A stretch of 64,000 bases of DNA from Promicromonospora iranensis (GCF_028994805.1 NZ_JAJQQP010000003.1:392925-456924); one strand, 5' to 3'. Numbered from the stretch's first letter, positions 50,762-60,006 are shown. The notes: generated by a model from the sequence alone, not told the origin. Numbers and translations: made by a program.

Positions 50762-50880
50762 GGTGCCGGGTCTCGTGAAGAACGTTCAGCTGGGAACCGA
50801 GTTTGCGGGCTGTGCCGAACTGTTCAGCTCAGGCGAACTTCGCAGGGCTGAGCCGAACGCAATTCACGAGACCCGGCACC
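50762..50880. repeat. 119-bp element bounded by 18-bp perfect inverted repeats
   Basis: GGTGCCGGGTCTCGTGAA (50762-50779) and its exact complement (50863-50880) enclose 83 bases that contain GTTCAGCT twice and GGCTGAGCC, so the interior can also fold. No target duplication is visible at the borders. It lies between convergent genes, 28 bases past one stop and 17 before the other. It may be a long-loop terminator or a small MITE-like element. Confidence 0.7.
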
Positions 50881-50897
50881 TGCTGTTCGGGTGCACC

Positions 50898-51542
50898 TCA
50901 CGGCTCGATCGGTCGGTCCTCGGCCGGTCCGGCGCCCGGCAGGAGCCGTTCCAGCAGCTTCAGCGAGCGGCGCACGTCGACGTCGTCGGGGGCGAGCAGC
51001 CACTGCAGCTGCAGGCCGTCCGAGGCGGCGACGACCAGCGCCGCGGCGTCCTCCGGGTCGACGTCGGCGGCGATCGCGCCGGACCGCTGCCCGGCTCGGA
51101 TCCGCTCGGCGAGGTCCCCGCGGACCCGCTGGTAGCGCGCCTGGACGAACTCGCGGGTCGCCGGGTGCTGCTCGCCCTGCAGGGCATCGGTGGTCAGCGT
51201 CGCGTACAGCTCGACCAGGCCCGGGATGGAGCGGTTCCGCTCGGCGCTCTTCTCCATCATGGCGACGGCCGAGGCCGCTTCGGGCGCCGACCGTTCCCGG
51301 GCCTGCGCCTCGTGGACCCGGGACTCGTGCGCCCGGTAGACCTCGACGAGCAGCTCGTCACGGTTGGCGAAGTAGTAGCGCAGGGCTGCGTGCGAGACGC
51401 CGATCGCCTCGCCGATCGCACGCAGCGACGCGCCGACGCCGCGCTCGGCAAACAGCTCCATCGCGCTGAGGAGGATCTGCGCGCGGCGCTCGGGACCCTT
51501 CCGGTACGTCCGCCCGTGGGAGCCCGCATCGCCGTTCGCCAT
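50898..51542 (-). CDS. TetR-family regulator
   Basis: A 214-residue regulator with the HTH GASLRAIGEAIGVSHAALRYYFANRDELLVEVY (about 38-70) and an all-helical ligand domain (TetR_C of the BetI/AcrR style). The ATG at 51542 is chosen since TACGAT lies seven bases upstream, giving a leaderless start; an ATG at 51551 would add three residues. It is divergent from the dinucleotide-binding reductase and probably controls it. Confidence 0.87.
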   Translation of the reverse strand: MANGDAGSHGRTYRKGPERRAQILLSAMELFAERGVGASLRAIGEAIGVSHAALRYYFANRDELLVEVYRAHESRVHEAQARERSAPEAASAVAMMEKSAERNRSIPGLVELYATLTTDALQGEQHPATREFVQARYQRVRGDLAERIRAGQRSGAIAADVDPEDAAALVVAASDGLQLQWLLAPDDVDVRRSLKLLERLLPGAGPAEDRPIEP

Positions 51543-51635
51543 GGACGCCATCGTACGAAGGACCGCCGTCCGAAGGGCCGCACCAGTGCGGGCGACGGCC
51601 GGAATGCGCCGCACCTCTCCGGAGTTTCCCCGCAC

Positions 51636-52277
51636 ATGAGCACATTCGGCATCATTGGAGCAGGAAACATCGGCAGCCAGGTGGCACGCCTGGCGATCGC
51701 ACAGGGCTACGACGTGGTGATCGCGAACTCGCGCGGTCCCGAGACCCTCGCGGACCTCGTCGTCGAGCTCGGCCCCCGGGCCCGGGCAGCGACGGCCAAG
51801 GAGGCGGCCGAGGCGGGCGACGTCGCGCTCGTCTCCGTACCGCTCAAGGCCTACCAGGATCTCCCGGTCGAGCCGCTGGCGGGCAAGGTCGTGCTCGACA
51901 CGAACAACTACTACTGGGAGCGCGACGGCCACATCGAGGCGCTCGACCGTGGCGAGGCAACGGTCTCGGGCCTGCTGCAGGAGCACCTGCCCACGTCGAA
52001 GGTCGCCAAGGCGTTCAACCACATCACCGCGGTGACCATCACGACGGACGGGAGCCCAGCGGGTACGGAGAACCGCCGGGCCCTGGCGACGGCGAGCGAC
52101 CACCCGGAAGCGATCGACCTCGTCACCCGCTTCTACGACGCGGCAGGCTTCGACACCGTCAGCATGGGCCCGCTCAGCGAGTCCTGGCGCACCGAGCGCG
52201 ACCGGCCGGCCTACGGGCCGCGCCAGAACGCCGACGAGCTGCGGGCCAACCTCGCCAAGGCGCAGCGCGTCCTCTGA
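51636..52277 (+). CDS. F420- or NADP-dependent dinucleotide-binding reductase (NPD family)
   Basis: A 213-residue Rossmann protein. FGIIGAGNIGSQVARLAIAQGYDVVIANSRGPETLADL binds NADP(H), the Asn-Ser-Arg after strand 2 favouring NADP. VALVSVPLKAYQDLP and KVVLDTNNYYWERDGHIEALD follow. The family includes F420H2:NADP oxidoreductases and imine/ketone reductases. The start has CCGGAG 12 bases upstream. It is divergent from a TetR regulator. Exact activity is unsettled. Confidence 0.85.
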   Translation: MSTFGIIGAGNIGSQVARLAIAQGYDVVIANSRGPETLADLVVELGPRARAATAKEAAEAGDVALVSVPLKAYQDLPVEPLAGKVVLDTNNYYWERDGHIEALDRGEATVSGLLQEHLPTSKVAKAFNHITAVTITTDGSPAGTENRRALATASDHPEAIDLVTRFYDAAGFDTVSMGPLSESWRTERDRPAYGPRQNADELRANLAKAQRVL

Positions 52278-52299
52278 TCCGCGGCGTGGCGTTCGGGAC

Positions 52300-53103
52300 T
52301 CAGGCCCCGAACGCCTCCAGCGCCACGGGCTCCCACTCGCGCCAGGTGCGCAGGCGCTCGGCGTAGATCTGCTCCACGTCGGCGAGCGACCTGCCGAGGA
52401 ACACGTGCAGCGGGGGCCGCTCGGCGTCGGCGATCTGGAGCAGCGCGGCCCGCGTCGCGTGCGGGTCGCCGATCTGGAAGTCGGGGGCGGTGGCCGTGCG
52501 CACGTCGGCGTAGTCGGGGAGCGGGGCGCTGGTGTGCGCGGCCGTGGCGAAGCCGGTGGCGTACGGGCCCGGCTCGACGTTCGTGACGTGGATGCCGAAC
52601 GCGGCCACTTCCTGCGCGAGCGACTCGGTCAGGCCCTCCACCGCCCACTTGGACGCGTGGTAGGCGCCGAACCCGGGGTAGGCGCGGACGCCGCCCTCGC
52701 TGGTGACCTGCAGGATCCGGCCCGAGCCCTGCGCGCGCAGGACCGGCAGCACCGCCTGGGTGACCCAGACGGTGCCGAAGAAGTTGGTCTCCATCTGGGC
52801 ACGCAGCTCGTGCTCGGTGACCTCCTCGACCATGCCGAGCTGCCCGTACCCGGCGTTGTTCACGACCACGTCGAGGCGGCCGAGCCGCTCGACGGCACGC
52901 GCGACGGCGTCGAGCACGGCGGGCCGGTCGGTGACGTCGAGGCTGATCGGCAGGACGGCGTCGCCGTACTTGCTGACCAGCGGTTCCAGGGTGCTGGTGT
53001 CACGGGCGGTGGCGGCCACGTGGTCGCCCCGTTCGAGCGCCGCCTCGGTCCACTCGCGGCCGAGGCCGGTAGATGTTCCGGTGATGAACCATGTGGTGTG
53101 CAT
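52300..53103 (-). CDS. Short-chain dehydrogenase/reductase
   Basis: A 267-residue classical SDR: cofactor loop TGTSTGLG (residues 8-15), NNAG, catalytic Ser in QVTSEGG and YxxxK in AYHASK. The ATG at 53103 opens directly on the first strand (TTWFITG); a start 72 bases further up would add a non-family leader. It is divergent from a LysR gene that likely controls it. Substrate unknown. Confidence 0.9.
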   Translation of the reverse strand: MHTTWFITGTSTGLGREWTEAALERGDHVAATARDTSTLEPLVSKYGDAVLPISLDVTDRPAVLDAVARAVERLGRLDVVVNNAGYGQLGMVEEVTEHELRAQMETNFFGTVWVTQAVLPVLRAQGSGRILQVTSEGGVRAYPGFGAYHASKWAVEGLTESLAQEVAAFGIHVTNVEPGPYATGFATAAHTSAPLPDYADVRTATAPDFQIGDPHATRAALLQIADAERPPLHVFLGRSLADVEQIYAERLRTWREWEPVALEAFGA

Positions 53104-53191
53104 GTCTCCATCGTGTGGTGCCGCAACCCATTCCACCAGCGACTCTTTCGCACTCAAGACATGCACCGATCGCATGACTCATGATGGGTGC

Positions 53192-54091
53192 ATGGCTGAG
53201 CTCACCGTCACGGCGCTGCGTGTGGTGCACGCCGTCGTCGGCACCGGATCCTTCACCGCCACGGCGGACCTGCTCGGTTACACCCAGTCGGCGGTCTCGC
53301 GCCAGGTGGCCGCCGCGGAGTCCGCCGTCGGTGTCCCGCTGTTCGTGCGGGGCGCACGGGGCGTCCTGCCCACCCCCGCGGGCACTCTGGTCGCGCGCCG
53401 CGCGGCGACCGTGCTCAGCGAGCTCGACGCGGTCGGCAAGGACCTGGCCGGGCTGGCCGACGGGCTCGGCGGCCGGGTGGTCCTCGGTGCTTTCCCGACG
53501 GCGATGTGGGTGCTCGCACCCCGGGCGGTGGCGACGGTGCGGGAGCGGCATCCCGGGCTGACGGTCGACCTCCAGGAGGCGTCGACCCCGACCCAGCTGC
53601 GTCAGCTGCGGGCGGGACGCATCGACGTGGCGGTCGTCGGGCTGGGTGCGGACCTGCCCGCGTACGACCTGGACGGCCTGCGCCGTGACCATCTCGTGGA
53701 CGGACGCTCCCTCGTGGCGGTTCCCCGGGGGCACCGGTTCGCCGGCCGGGCGCAGGTCCCGGTGGTGGAGCTGGCCGAGGAGGAGTGGATCGTCGGCAAG
53801 GGGCTGCGCGGCGAGCCGCAGTTCGGGGCGTGGCCGACGCTGCTCACGCCGAAGGTCGCGTACGCCGCCCGCGACTGGCACGCGCGCCTCGGCCTGGTGG
53901 CCGCAGGCCTCGGGATCACCACCCTGCCCGAGATCGCAGCGGTCGCCCTTCCCGAGGACGTCCTGACGGTCCAGGTCGACGATCCTGCCTGGCTCGGCCG
54001 CGCGGCGTTCGCGGTCACCCGGCCCGAACGGATCGCGAGCGTCGAGGTGGTGGTCGCGGTACTCCGCGAGCTGGCGGAGAGCCTGCGCTGA
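53192..54091 (+). CDS. LysR-family regulator
   Basis: A 299-residue regulator with the HTH ALRVVHAVVGTGSFTATADLLGYTQSAVSRQVAAAESAVGVPLFVRGARGVLPTPAG and a periplasmic-binding-like effector domain. The ATG at 53192 has GATGGG close before it; an in-frame ATG at 53174 would add six residues. It shares an 88-base divergent promoter region with the SDR gene. Confidence 0.9.
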   Translation: MAELTVTALRVVHAVVGTGSFTATADLLGYTQSAVSRQVAAAESAVGVPLFVRGARGVLPTPAGTLVARRAATVLSELDAVGKDLAGLADGLGGRVVLGAFPTAMWVLAPRAVATVRERHPGLTVDLQEASTPTQLRQLRAGRIDVAVVGLGADLPAYDLDGLRRDHLVDGRSLVAVPRGHRFAGRAQVPVVELAEEEWIVGKGLRGEPQFGAWPTLLTPKVAYAARDWHARLGLVAAGLGITTLPEIAAVALPEDVLTVQVDDPAWLGRAAFAVTRPERIASVEVVVAVLRELAESLR

Positions 54092-54143
54092 GACCTGGGC
54101 CCCTTCGCCCGGCTCGTGCGGAACCCCCGTGGGCGCGGGGCCG

Positions 54144-56942
54144 TCAGCGGATGTCCTGGCGCAGGGCGGCGGCTCGTGACCGGTAGCCCTGCGCAGTGCC
54201 GTTGCCGTTGACCGCGGCATGCGCCGTCGCCAGGCGGTCGAGGAGCGTGATCAGCCGGTCCCGCACCTGAGGCAGCCCGCGGTTGTGGCAGCTCTGCCAG
54301 ACCGTGGCGGCGCGTTCCCGCACGGACAAGGCGTCACCCAGGCGGTTGACCTGCGCGAGCGTGTCTCCGAGCCGGGACAGGGCGTCTCCGAGGTCTGGCT
54401 CGACCCGGTCAGGGTTGGACTGCGCCAACCGCTCGAAGATCCGGACCGCTCGCTCGGCCAGGGCCATACCCTCGTCCGGATTCCCGACGGCGGAGTACTG
54501 CACCCCGAGGTCGGACAGGGACCTGGCGAGGTCGGGCTCGAAGCGGTCGGGGTTGGACTGTGCCAGCCGCTCGAGGATCTGGACCGCCCGCTGTGTCGCG
54601 GGGGGCGCGTCACCGAGCCGCTCCACCCGCGAGTACCAGGCGCCGAGCCGGGACAGGGCCGCGGCGAGGTCGGGCTCGAAGCGGTCGGGGTTGGACTGTG
54701 CCAGCCGCTCGAAGATCTGGACCGCCCGCTCCGTCGGCGCCAGGTCCTCACGGCGCCCGAGCTGCAACTCCCACGTACCGAGGTGGGACAGCGTGGTCGC
54801 CAGTCCGGGCAGATGGCGGTCGGGGTCGGCCTGCGCCAGCTGCTCCCGGATACTCAGTGCTCGCACGGTCGCCGCCATACCGTCGTGCGCGCGCTCCAGC
54901 TGTCCGTACCAGACGCCGAGATCGGCCAGCGAGTCGGCGAGGTCGGGCCGGAACCGGTCGGGGTCGGACACGGCCAGCCGCCCGTAGATGTCGACCGCTC
55001 GCCGCGTGGGATCCAGGGCGTCTCCGGGACGGCCCAGGTGCGAGTGACGTCTGCCGAGGTGGGCCAGGGTCCGCGCGAGGTCGGGTACGAACCTCTCGGG
55101 GTTCGTGGTCGCCAGGCGCTCGTAGATCTGCACCGCCCGCTGAGTGGTCCGAAGGGCGTCGCCGGGGTGCCCCACACCCGCGCTCCGCTCGCCGAGCTCC
55201 GTCAGGGTCCTGGCGAGGTCGGGCTCGAACCGGTCGGGGTCGGACGCCGCCAGCCGCTCGTAGATCCGCACCGCCCGCTGCGTCGGAGGCAGCCCGTCGC
55301 CGGCGTGCCCTACCGCGGACAGCCTGGCACCGAGGGTGGCTAGGGAGCCTGCGAGATGCTCGCCGTCGTCCTCGAGGAGCTCGGCGTGCCGGCGAGCAAG
55401 GAGCGCGGCGGTAGGTGCCATCCGCACGGACGGGTGTGGGATCGCGGCGAGCGCGGCGGCATGCGCCTGTGGGGTAGGAGGCAGGTGCTCGGCGAGGTGG
55501 TCGGCCAGGGCACGCACCGCTTCCTGCTGCTCTTCACCGCGGGCAGGGTCGGTGGCGGCGCGGGAGAGCACGGTCATCGCCCGGATGGTCTGGGCGGTGG
55601 TGAGATTCGCCAGGAGCGCGTCGACGTGCCGCGCGGCGTACCGTTCCGTGGTCAGGACTCGGACGATCAGGTGCTCCGCCACGCGGTCGGGGGTCAGCGG
55701 GCCGATCCACTGCCCCGAGCCGGCCGCGGGCATGTACGTCTTGCGCAGCCAGGTCGCCGTCGCCCCGGGGTCGGGGTGGATGTCCTCCGTGAACACGCTC
55801 AGCACCCGCTGCGCCAGCGCCACGGCTGCCGCCTCGTCCTTGGCCCCGAGCAGTGCGACCGCAGCGACCAGGGACCGACGCATCGCCATGGTGAGCCGGT
55901 CGGAGATCCCGATCTCGTCGGCGGTGGCTTCCCAGTACGTCGTTGCCTCGTGCCGGAGCAGCTCCTCGAACACGTCCGCGGTCGTGACGTTCTCGACGGC
56001 GTCGGCGCGCCCGGAGCGGCCCTTGGCGCTCAGGACCGCGACCAGGGCGGCGGCGGTCAGGTCCAGCACCCGCAGCTGTACGGATGTGCCTGCGAGCGGC
56101 ACCTCTGGGACGGCGACACCCAGGTCACGGGCGAACGCGAGGGCCGCCGCGTCGACGATCTCCTGCGGATCCGCGTCGAGCGGAGGCAGGTCGGCGTTGC
56201 CGTAACCGCGAGTCAGCGCGGCGCCGAGGTCTCCGGGCACCGCTGTGAGCGCGTCCCACCAGTTTCCCGCGGTACGGGCCAGCATCAGGACGCGGATCGT
56301 GCCGCCCCCGCCGAAGTCGTCGTAGGCCTCGGTGAGGAACTCGCGCAGGCCCGGCCGGTTCTCGGCGTAGTCCACCACGACCAGTACGGGCCGGTCCCGT
56401 GCGTGCTCCCGGAGGGCAGCGACGGCGGCAGCCTGGTTCTCCTGGTCCGGAGCCAGGAACAGCCTCTCCCACCCGGTGCCGAGCGTACGGAGGCGGCGTT
56501 GCAGCTCGTCGGCCAGCCGGGTCTTGCCGACACCCCCAGGGCCGGTGATCAGGCGAAACGGTGTCGCCGCGTGCTCCGTGCACCAGGCCAGCAGCGTTTC
56601 GAGGATCCCTTGCCGCCCCAGGAACGGGACGATCTGGTGGTCGTGCCGCGGCGACAACAGGGCTGCGAAGCCTTCTGGAGCCCGCGCTCGTAGGTTCTCC
56701 ACCGCTTGCGCGGCGGCCTGACGCCGCGCGCGCAGGTCCAGGAATACCCCGAGCGTGTGCTCGGCGATCAGGCCGACGGCCAGGCCGCCTACGGTCGCCA
56801 GGACGAGGACCAGCGGAGGCGCGTCGGCAGAGACGAACTCTGCCGCCACGGCGCCGATCACCGATGCGACGGCGAGCGCGCCGAAACCGAGTGTAGGCAT
56901 CGCTTCGCGCCACCTGGTCCGCCCCCGAGGAGTCCCCTGCAT
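54144..56942 (-). CDS. Membrane-anchored P-loop NTPase with TPR array (STAND/NLR-like)
   Basis: A 932-residue protein of unknown role. Two membrane helices near the N-terminus (about 17-38 and 43-66) are followed by a P-loop domain with Walker A GPGGVGKT (134-141) and Walker B PVLVVVDYAE (185-194), then an all-helical middle, and from about residue 590 to 900 at least seven repeats of about 48 residues. Each repeat reads like RAVQIYERLA..NPDRFEPDLARTLSDLG, a TPR-type array. This order of membrane segment, switch NTPase and repeat sensor is that of STAND proteins. It is flanked by unrelated genes. The start at 56942 has only a distant AGGAAG. Confidence 0.85.
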   Translation of the reverse strand: MQGTPRGRTRWREAMPTLGFGALAVASVIGAVAAEFVSADAPPLVLVLATVGGLAVGLIAEHTLGVFLDLRARRQAAAQAVENLRARAPEGFAALLSPRHDHQIVPFLGRQGILETLLAWCTEHAATPFRLITGPGGVGKTRLADELQRRLRTLGTGWERLFLAPDQENQAAAVAALREHARDRPVLVVVDYAENRPGLREFLTEAYDDFGGGGTIRVLMLARTAGNWWDALTAVPGDLGAALTRGYGNADLPPLDADPQEIVDAAALAFARDLGVAVPEVPLAGTSVQLRVLDLTAAALVAVLSAKGRSGRADAVENVTTADVFEELLRHEATTYWEATADEIGISDRLTMAMRRSLVAAVALLGAKDEAAAVALAQRVLSVFTEDIHPDPGATATWLRKTYMPAAGSGQWIGPLTPDRVAEHLIVRVLTTERYAARHVDALLANLTTAQTIRAMTVLSRAATDPARGEEQQEAVRALADHLAEHLPPTPQAHAAALAAIPHPSVRMAPTAALLARRHAELLEDDGEHLAGSLATLGARLSAVGHAGDGLPPTQRAVRIYERLAASDPDRFEPDLARTLTELGERSAGVGHPGDALRTTQRAVQIYERLATTNPERFVPDLARTLAHLGRRHSHLGRPGDALDPTRRAVDIYGRLAVSDPDRFRPDLADSLADLGVWYGQLERAHDGMAATVRALSIREQLAQADPDRHLPGLATTLSHLGTWELQLGRREDLAPTERAVQIFERLAQSNPDRFEPDLAAALSRLGAWYSRVERLGDAPPATQRAVQILERLAQSNPDRFEPDLARSLSDLGVQYSAVGNPDEGMALAERAVRIFERLAQSNPDRVEPDLGDALSRLGDTLAQVNRLGDALSVRERAATVWQSCHNRGLPQVRDRLITLLDRLATAHAAVNGNGTAQGYRSRAAALRQDIR

Positions 56943-57017
56943 GTCCGGAAGGTACTTCCTGTTGACCTCTTGTTGGGGTGAATATTCGCCACGCGAAAGA
57001 TCGGGCCACCGCTCGGC

Positions 57018-57023
57018 TAGTCT
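57018..57023 (+). promoter_or_regulatory. Candidate -10 box of leaderless methyltransferase transcript
   Basis: TAGTCT ends seven bases before the ATG at 57031, the spacing of leaderless actinobacterial genes. A TTGACC further upstream (about 56962) is too far to pair with it. Confidence 0.45.
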
Positions 57024-57030
57024 CCGAAGC

Positions 57031-57789
57031 ATGCAGTCGACCCACCCGGATGATCCCTGGTCCAGCGTCGCCGACGACTGGGGCCGGTACTGGGGCGACT
57101 TCGCGCGGCCCGTCTGGGAGCCGCTGCTGCGCACCGCGACCATCGGCTCCGGCACCCGCGTCCTCGACGTCGGCTGCGGCACCGGCGAGCTGCTCGAACA
57201 CCTCCAGGAGCACGACGCCCGGCCCAGCGGCGTCGACCCGGCGTCCCGGATGATCGAGCTCGCCCGGGCGCGCGCCGTGGGCGCGGACGTACGGGCCGGC
57301 GAGTTCGAGCGGCTCCCGTTCGACGACGGCGCCTTCGACGCGCTGCTCGCGGTGAACGCTTTCCAGTTCGCCGCGGACCAGGACCGGGCGCTCGCCGAGG
57401 CGGGTCGCGTGCTGGTGCCCGGCGGCACCCTCGGGCTTGCCGGCTGGGCCGAGCGCGCACGGAACGACCTGGACGCGATCAACAGCGCGCTCGCCGCGGC
57501 CGACGACGAGGAGCCACCGGAGGACGGCCCCCTCCGCGTCGAGGGCGGTCTCGCCGAGGTGCTGCGCGGGGCGGGCTGGGAGCTGCTCGACGGCGGCGTC
57601 GTGTCCGTCCCCTGGACCGCGCGGCACGACACCGACCTCGTGCACGGGATCCTCTTCGGCGAGCGCGAGTCGACGATCGCGGACCTCGCGCCGGTCGTCG
57701 TGGCCGCCGCCGCGCCGTACCGCAGGCCGGACGGGACCTACCGGCTCGTGAACGCCTTCCGCTGGGTCGTGGCGCGCCGGCCGGGCTGA
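57031..57789 (+). CDS. Class I SAM-dependent methyltransferase
   Basis: A 252-residue enzyme of the UbiE/methyltransf_11 type. SAM-binding motif I is VLDVGCGTGELLEHL, motif II GVDPASRMIELAR, and LLAVNAFQFAADQDRALAEAGRVLVPGG follows. WSSVADDWGRYWGDFARPVWEPLL precedes the fold. The acceptor substrate is unknown. It is divergent from the NLR-like gene by 88 bases. Confidence 0.9.
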   Translation: MQSTHPDDPWSSVADDWGRYWGDFARPVWEPLLRTATIGSGTRVLDVGCGTGELLEHLQEHDARPSGVDPASRMIELARARAVGADVRAGEFERLPFDDGAFDALLAVNAFQFAADQDRALAEAGRVLVPGGTLGLAGWAERARNDLDAINSALAAADDEEPPEDGPLRVEGGLAEVLRGAGWELLDGGVVSVPWTARHDTDLVHGILFGERESTIADLAPVVVAAAAPYRRPDGTYRLVNAFRWVVARRPG

Positions 57790-57819
57790 TCAGACCGCGG
57801 TGCGCCGACCGGGTCCGGG

Positions 57820-58791
57820 TCACGCCTGCGGTGCCCGCCCGTCGACGTCGATCACCACCTTGCCGAGGGCGTGGCCCTCGCCGTGGAAGGCCAGAGCCTG
57901 AGGCACCTCGTCGAGCGGGTACGTGCGGTCGATGTGGATGTCGACCTCTCCGGCCAGGCACTGCTCGGCCAGCGGCTGGAAGTACTTCGGCCCCAGGCGC
58001 ACGGGCAGGACCCCGATCCGGCGTCCGGTGGCGCGGGCTGCGACGGTGCCGACCGTCAGGATCTCCAGCAGCTTCCGCACGGGTCCGCCCACGCAGAGGT
58101 ACCTACCGCCGCGCCCCAGTGCGCGGCGGTAGGCGAACACGGACCTGTGCGCGACGAGGTCGAGGATCAGGTCGTACGGCCCGGTCCGGGTGAAGTCCTC
58201 GCTGCGGTAGTCGATCACGCGGTCGGCGCCCAGCGACAGCATGTGGCCGAGCTTTGCGGCGTTGTCCACGGCCGTGACGTGGGCGCCGGCGCACTTGGCG
58301 AGCTGGATCGCGAACGATCCCGAGCCGCCGCCCGCACCGTTGATCAGCACCCGCCGGTCCGGGCCGGCGTCCGCGGTGCCCTGGAGTGCGATGGGGGCCG
58401 CCTGCGGCAGCGTTGATGCCTCGGCGAACGTCAGCCCCGGCGGCTTGTGCGCGAGGGCCGACTCGGGCGCCACCGCATACTGCGCGAAGCCGCCCTTGTG
58501 GACGAGGTTGTCGCCGTACACCGCGTCGCCGGGCCGGAACCGCGTGACATCGGACCCGACGGCCTCGACGCGGCCGGCGATGTCCGAGCCCAGCACCCGT
58601 CGGCCGGGTCTGCGCAGCCCGCCGAACCGGGCGTAGAACGGTGACCCGCGCAGGCTCTCCCAGTCGGAGAGGTTGATCGACGTCGCGATGACCTCGACCA
58701 GCACCTGGTCCGGCCCCGGAGCCGGCACCGGTATCTCCTCGACCCGCAGTCGACCCGGTGGTCCGTACTCGTCGTAGACGACAGCCCGCAT
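57820..58791 (-). CDS. Zinc-free MDR oxidoreductase (NADPH:quinone reductase-like)
   Basis: A 323-residue medium-chain dehydrogenase/reductase. The catalytic-zinc Cys/His ligands are absent. RRVLGSDIAGRVEAVGSDVTRFRPGDAVYG and the nucleotide loop LINGAGGGSGSFAIQLAKCAGAHVTAV are clear, as in quinone reductase and reticulon-4-interacting-protein-like members. The ATG at 58791 follows GGGAG by six bases. It would reduce an enone or quinone with NADPH. Confidence 0.9.
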   Translation of the reverse strand: MRAVVYDEYGPPGRLRVEEIPVPAPGPDQVLVEVIATSINLSDWESLRGSPFYARFGGLRRPGRRVLGSDIAGRVEAVGSDVTRFRPGDAVYGDNLVHKGGFAQYAVAPESALAHKPPGLTFAEASTLPQAAPIALQGTADAGPDRRVLINGAGGGSGSFAIQLAKCAGAHVTAVDNAAKLGHMLSLGADRVIDYRSEDFTRTGPYDLILDLVAHRSVFAYRRALGRGGRYLCVGGPVRKLLEILTVGTVAARATGRRIGVLPVRLGPKYFQPLAEQCLAGEVDIHIDRTYPLDEVPQALAFHGEGHALGKVVIDVDGRAPQA

Positions 58792-58873
58792 CCCGATCTC
58801 CCGTCGGCCGGTGTGTGCCTGGTCTACACGGTCCGGGCGGGGGCGACAAGGGTTCCGACCGCCGAGGCTGCCA

Positions 58874-58888
58874 TGAGAACGGTTATCA
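58874..58888 (+). promoter_or_regulatory. Second Zur-type box, upstream of the COG0523 GTPase
   Basis: TGAGAACGGTTATCA is a palindrome about a central G with one mismatched pair. It fits the same TGA-n-AA ... TT-n-TCA layout as the znuA box (same half TGAGAA). It ends 46 bases before the GTPase start. Confidence 0.7.
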
Positions 58889-58934
58889 TCAACCGGGCAG
58901 CCGGAAAGGGCCGTCAATGATGGAGAGAGGCGCG

Positions 58935-59963
58935 ATGAGCAGGCCTTCCGCGACCGGACGGGTTCCCGTGGTGACATTGACCGGGCACCTCGGCGCCGGC
59001 AAGACGACGGTGCTCAACCACCTGCTGCAGCAGCCCGGCGCGCGGGTCGGCGTCGTGGTCAACGACTTCGGTGACGTCAACGTCGACGCAGGGCTGGTCA
59101 CCGGCCAGATCGACGAGCCGGCGTCCATCTCCGGCGGCTGCCTGTGCTGCCTGCCGGACGCCGGCGGGCTCGACGCCGCGCTCGAGAGGCTGACCCACCC
59201 CCGCCTGGGGCTGGACGTCGTGATCGTCGAGGCCAGCGGCATCGCCGACCCGCTGACCTTGTCCCGCATGATCCGGTTCAGCGGTGTCGAGCGGGTGCGG
59301 CCCGGGGGAGTGGTCGACGTCGTCGACGCCGTGGAGCACTTCGACACCGTGGACACCGGCGGCGACCCGCCCGCACGGTACGCGGTCACGTCGCTCGTCG
59401 TCCTGAACAAGACGGACCGCCTGCCCGCCGGCGACGCCGAGCGGACGCTCGACCGCATCGAGGCCCGCGTGCACGAGCGCAACCCGGCGGCCCAGGTGGT
59501 GCGTACCTCGCACGGGCGTGTGGACCCCTCCCTCGTCTACGACGCCGCGTCCGCGGAGGACCCGCCCGACCAGCTCCCGCTGGCGGCCCTGCTGCGCGAC
59601 GGTCGCGAGCACGACCACGAGCACGCCGACGCCGTCACGGTCCCCGCGTCCGGCCCGGTCAGCCCCGGGCGACTCGTCGACCTGCTCGAGGACCCTCCGC
59701 CGGGGGCGTACCGGATCAAGGGCCGGGTCGTCGTCGACACCGGCCGGAGCCTGCGCGGTTACGTCGTCCACGTGGTGGGCCGGTCGGTGCACGTGACCAG
59801 CCGGGGCATCGGCGACGACGGTCTCGGCGAGCTGGTCGCGATCGGCATGCACCTCGACGTCGGCCAGGTGCGGGACCGGCTCGACCGGGCGCTGGCGCCG
59901 TCCGACCGGCCGGACGCCCAGGGCTTCGCCCGCCTGCAGCGCTACCGGAGGCTCAGCGCCTGA
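58935..59963 (+). CDS. CobW/COG0523 GTP-binding metallochaperone
   Basis: A 342-residue GTPase of the zinc-homeostasis family. The P-loop is TGHLGAGKTT (16-25), the metal site is the CxCC of GGCLCCLP (Cys69, 71, 72), guanine recognition is VVLNKTD, and a short His-rich stretch REHDHEHAD lies in the linker. The C-terminal CobW_C domain begins RLVDLLEDPPPGAYRIKG. The ATG at 58935 has GAGAGG four bases before it; ATGs at 58917 and 58920 would add five or six residues. With a Zur-like box upstream, it fits delivery of zinc to priority enzymes during zinc starvation. Confidence 0.9.
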   Translation: MSRPSATGRVPVVTLTGHLGAGKTTVLNHLLQQPGARVGVVVNDFGDVNVDAGLVTGQIDEPASISGGCLCCLPDAGGLDAALERLTHPRLGLDVVIVEASGIADPLTLSRMIRFSGVERVRPGGVVDVVDAVEHFDTVDTGGDPPARYAVTSLVVLNKTDRLPAGDAERTLDRIEARVHERNPAAQVVRTSHGRVDPSLVYDAASAEDPPDQLPLAALLRDGREHDHEHADAVTVPASGPVSPGRLVDLLEDPPPGAYRIKGRVVVDTGRSLRGYVVHVVGRSVHVTSRGIGDDGLGELVAIGMHLDVGQVRDRLDRALAPSDRPDAQGFARLQRYRRLSA

Positions 59964-60006
59964 GCGTGGCGCGAGGCGGGCCGCCGCGTCTGTAGGGTGA
60001 ATCCAC

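Noticed and set aside
54144..57632. Longer 1162-codon start for the NLR-like protein
   Set aside because: The added 230 residues are Ser/Pro/Arg-rich antisense of the methyltransferase; the start at 56942 leads into the membrane helices.
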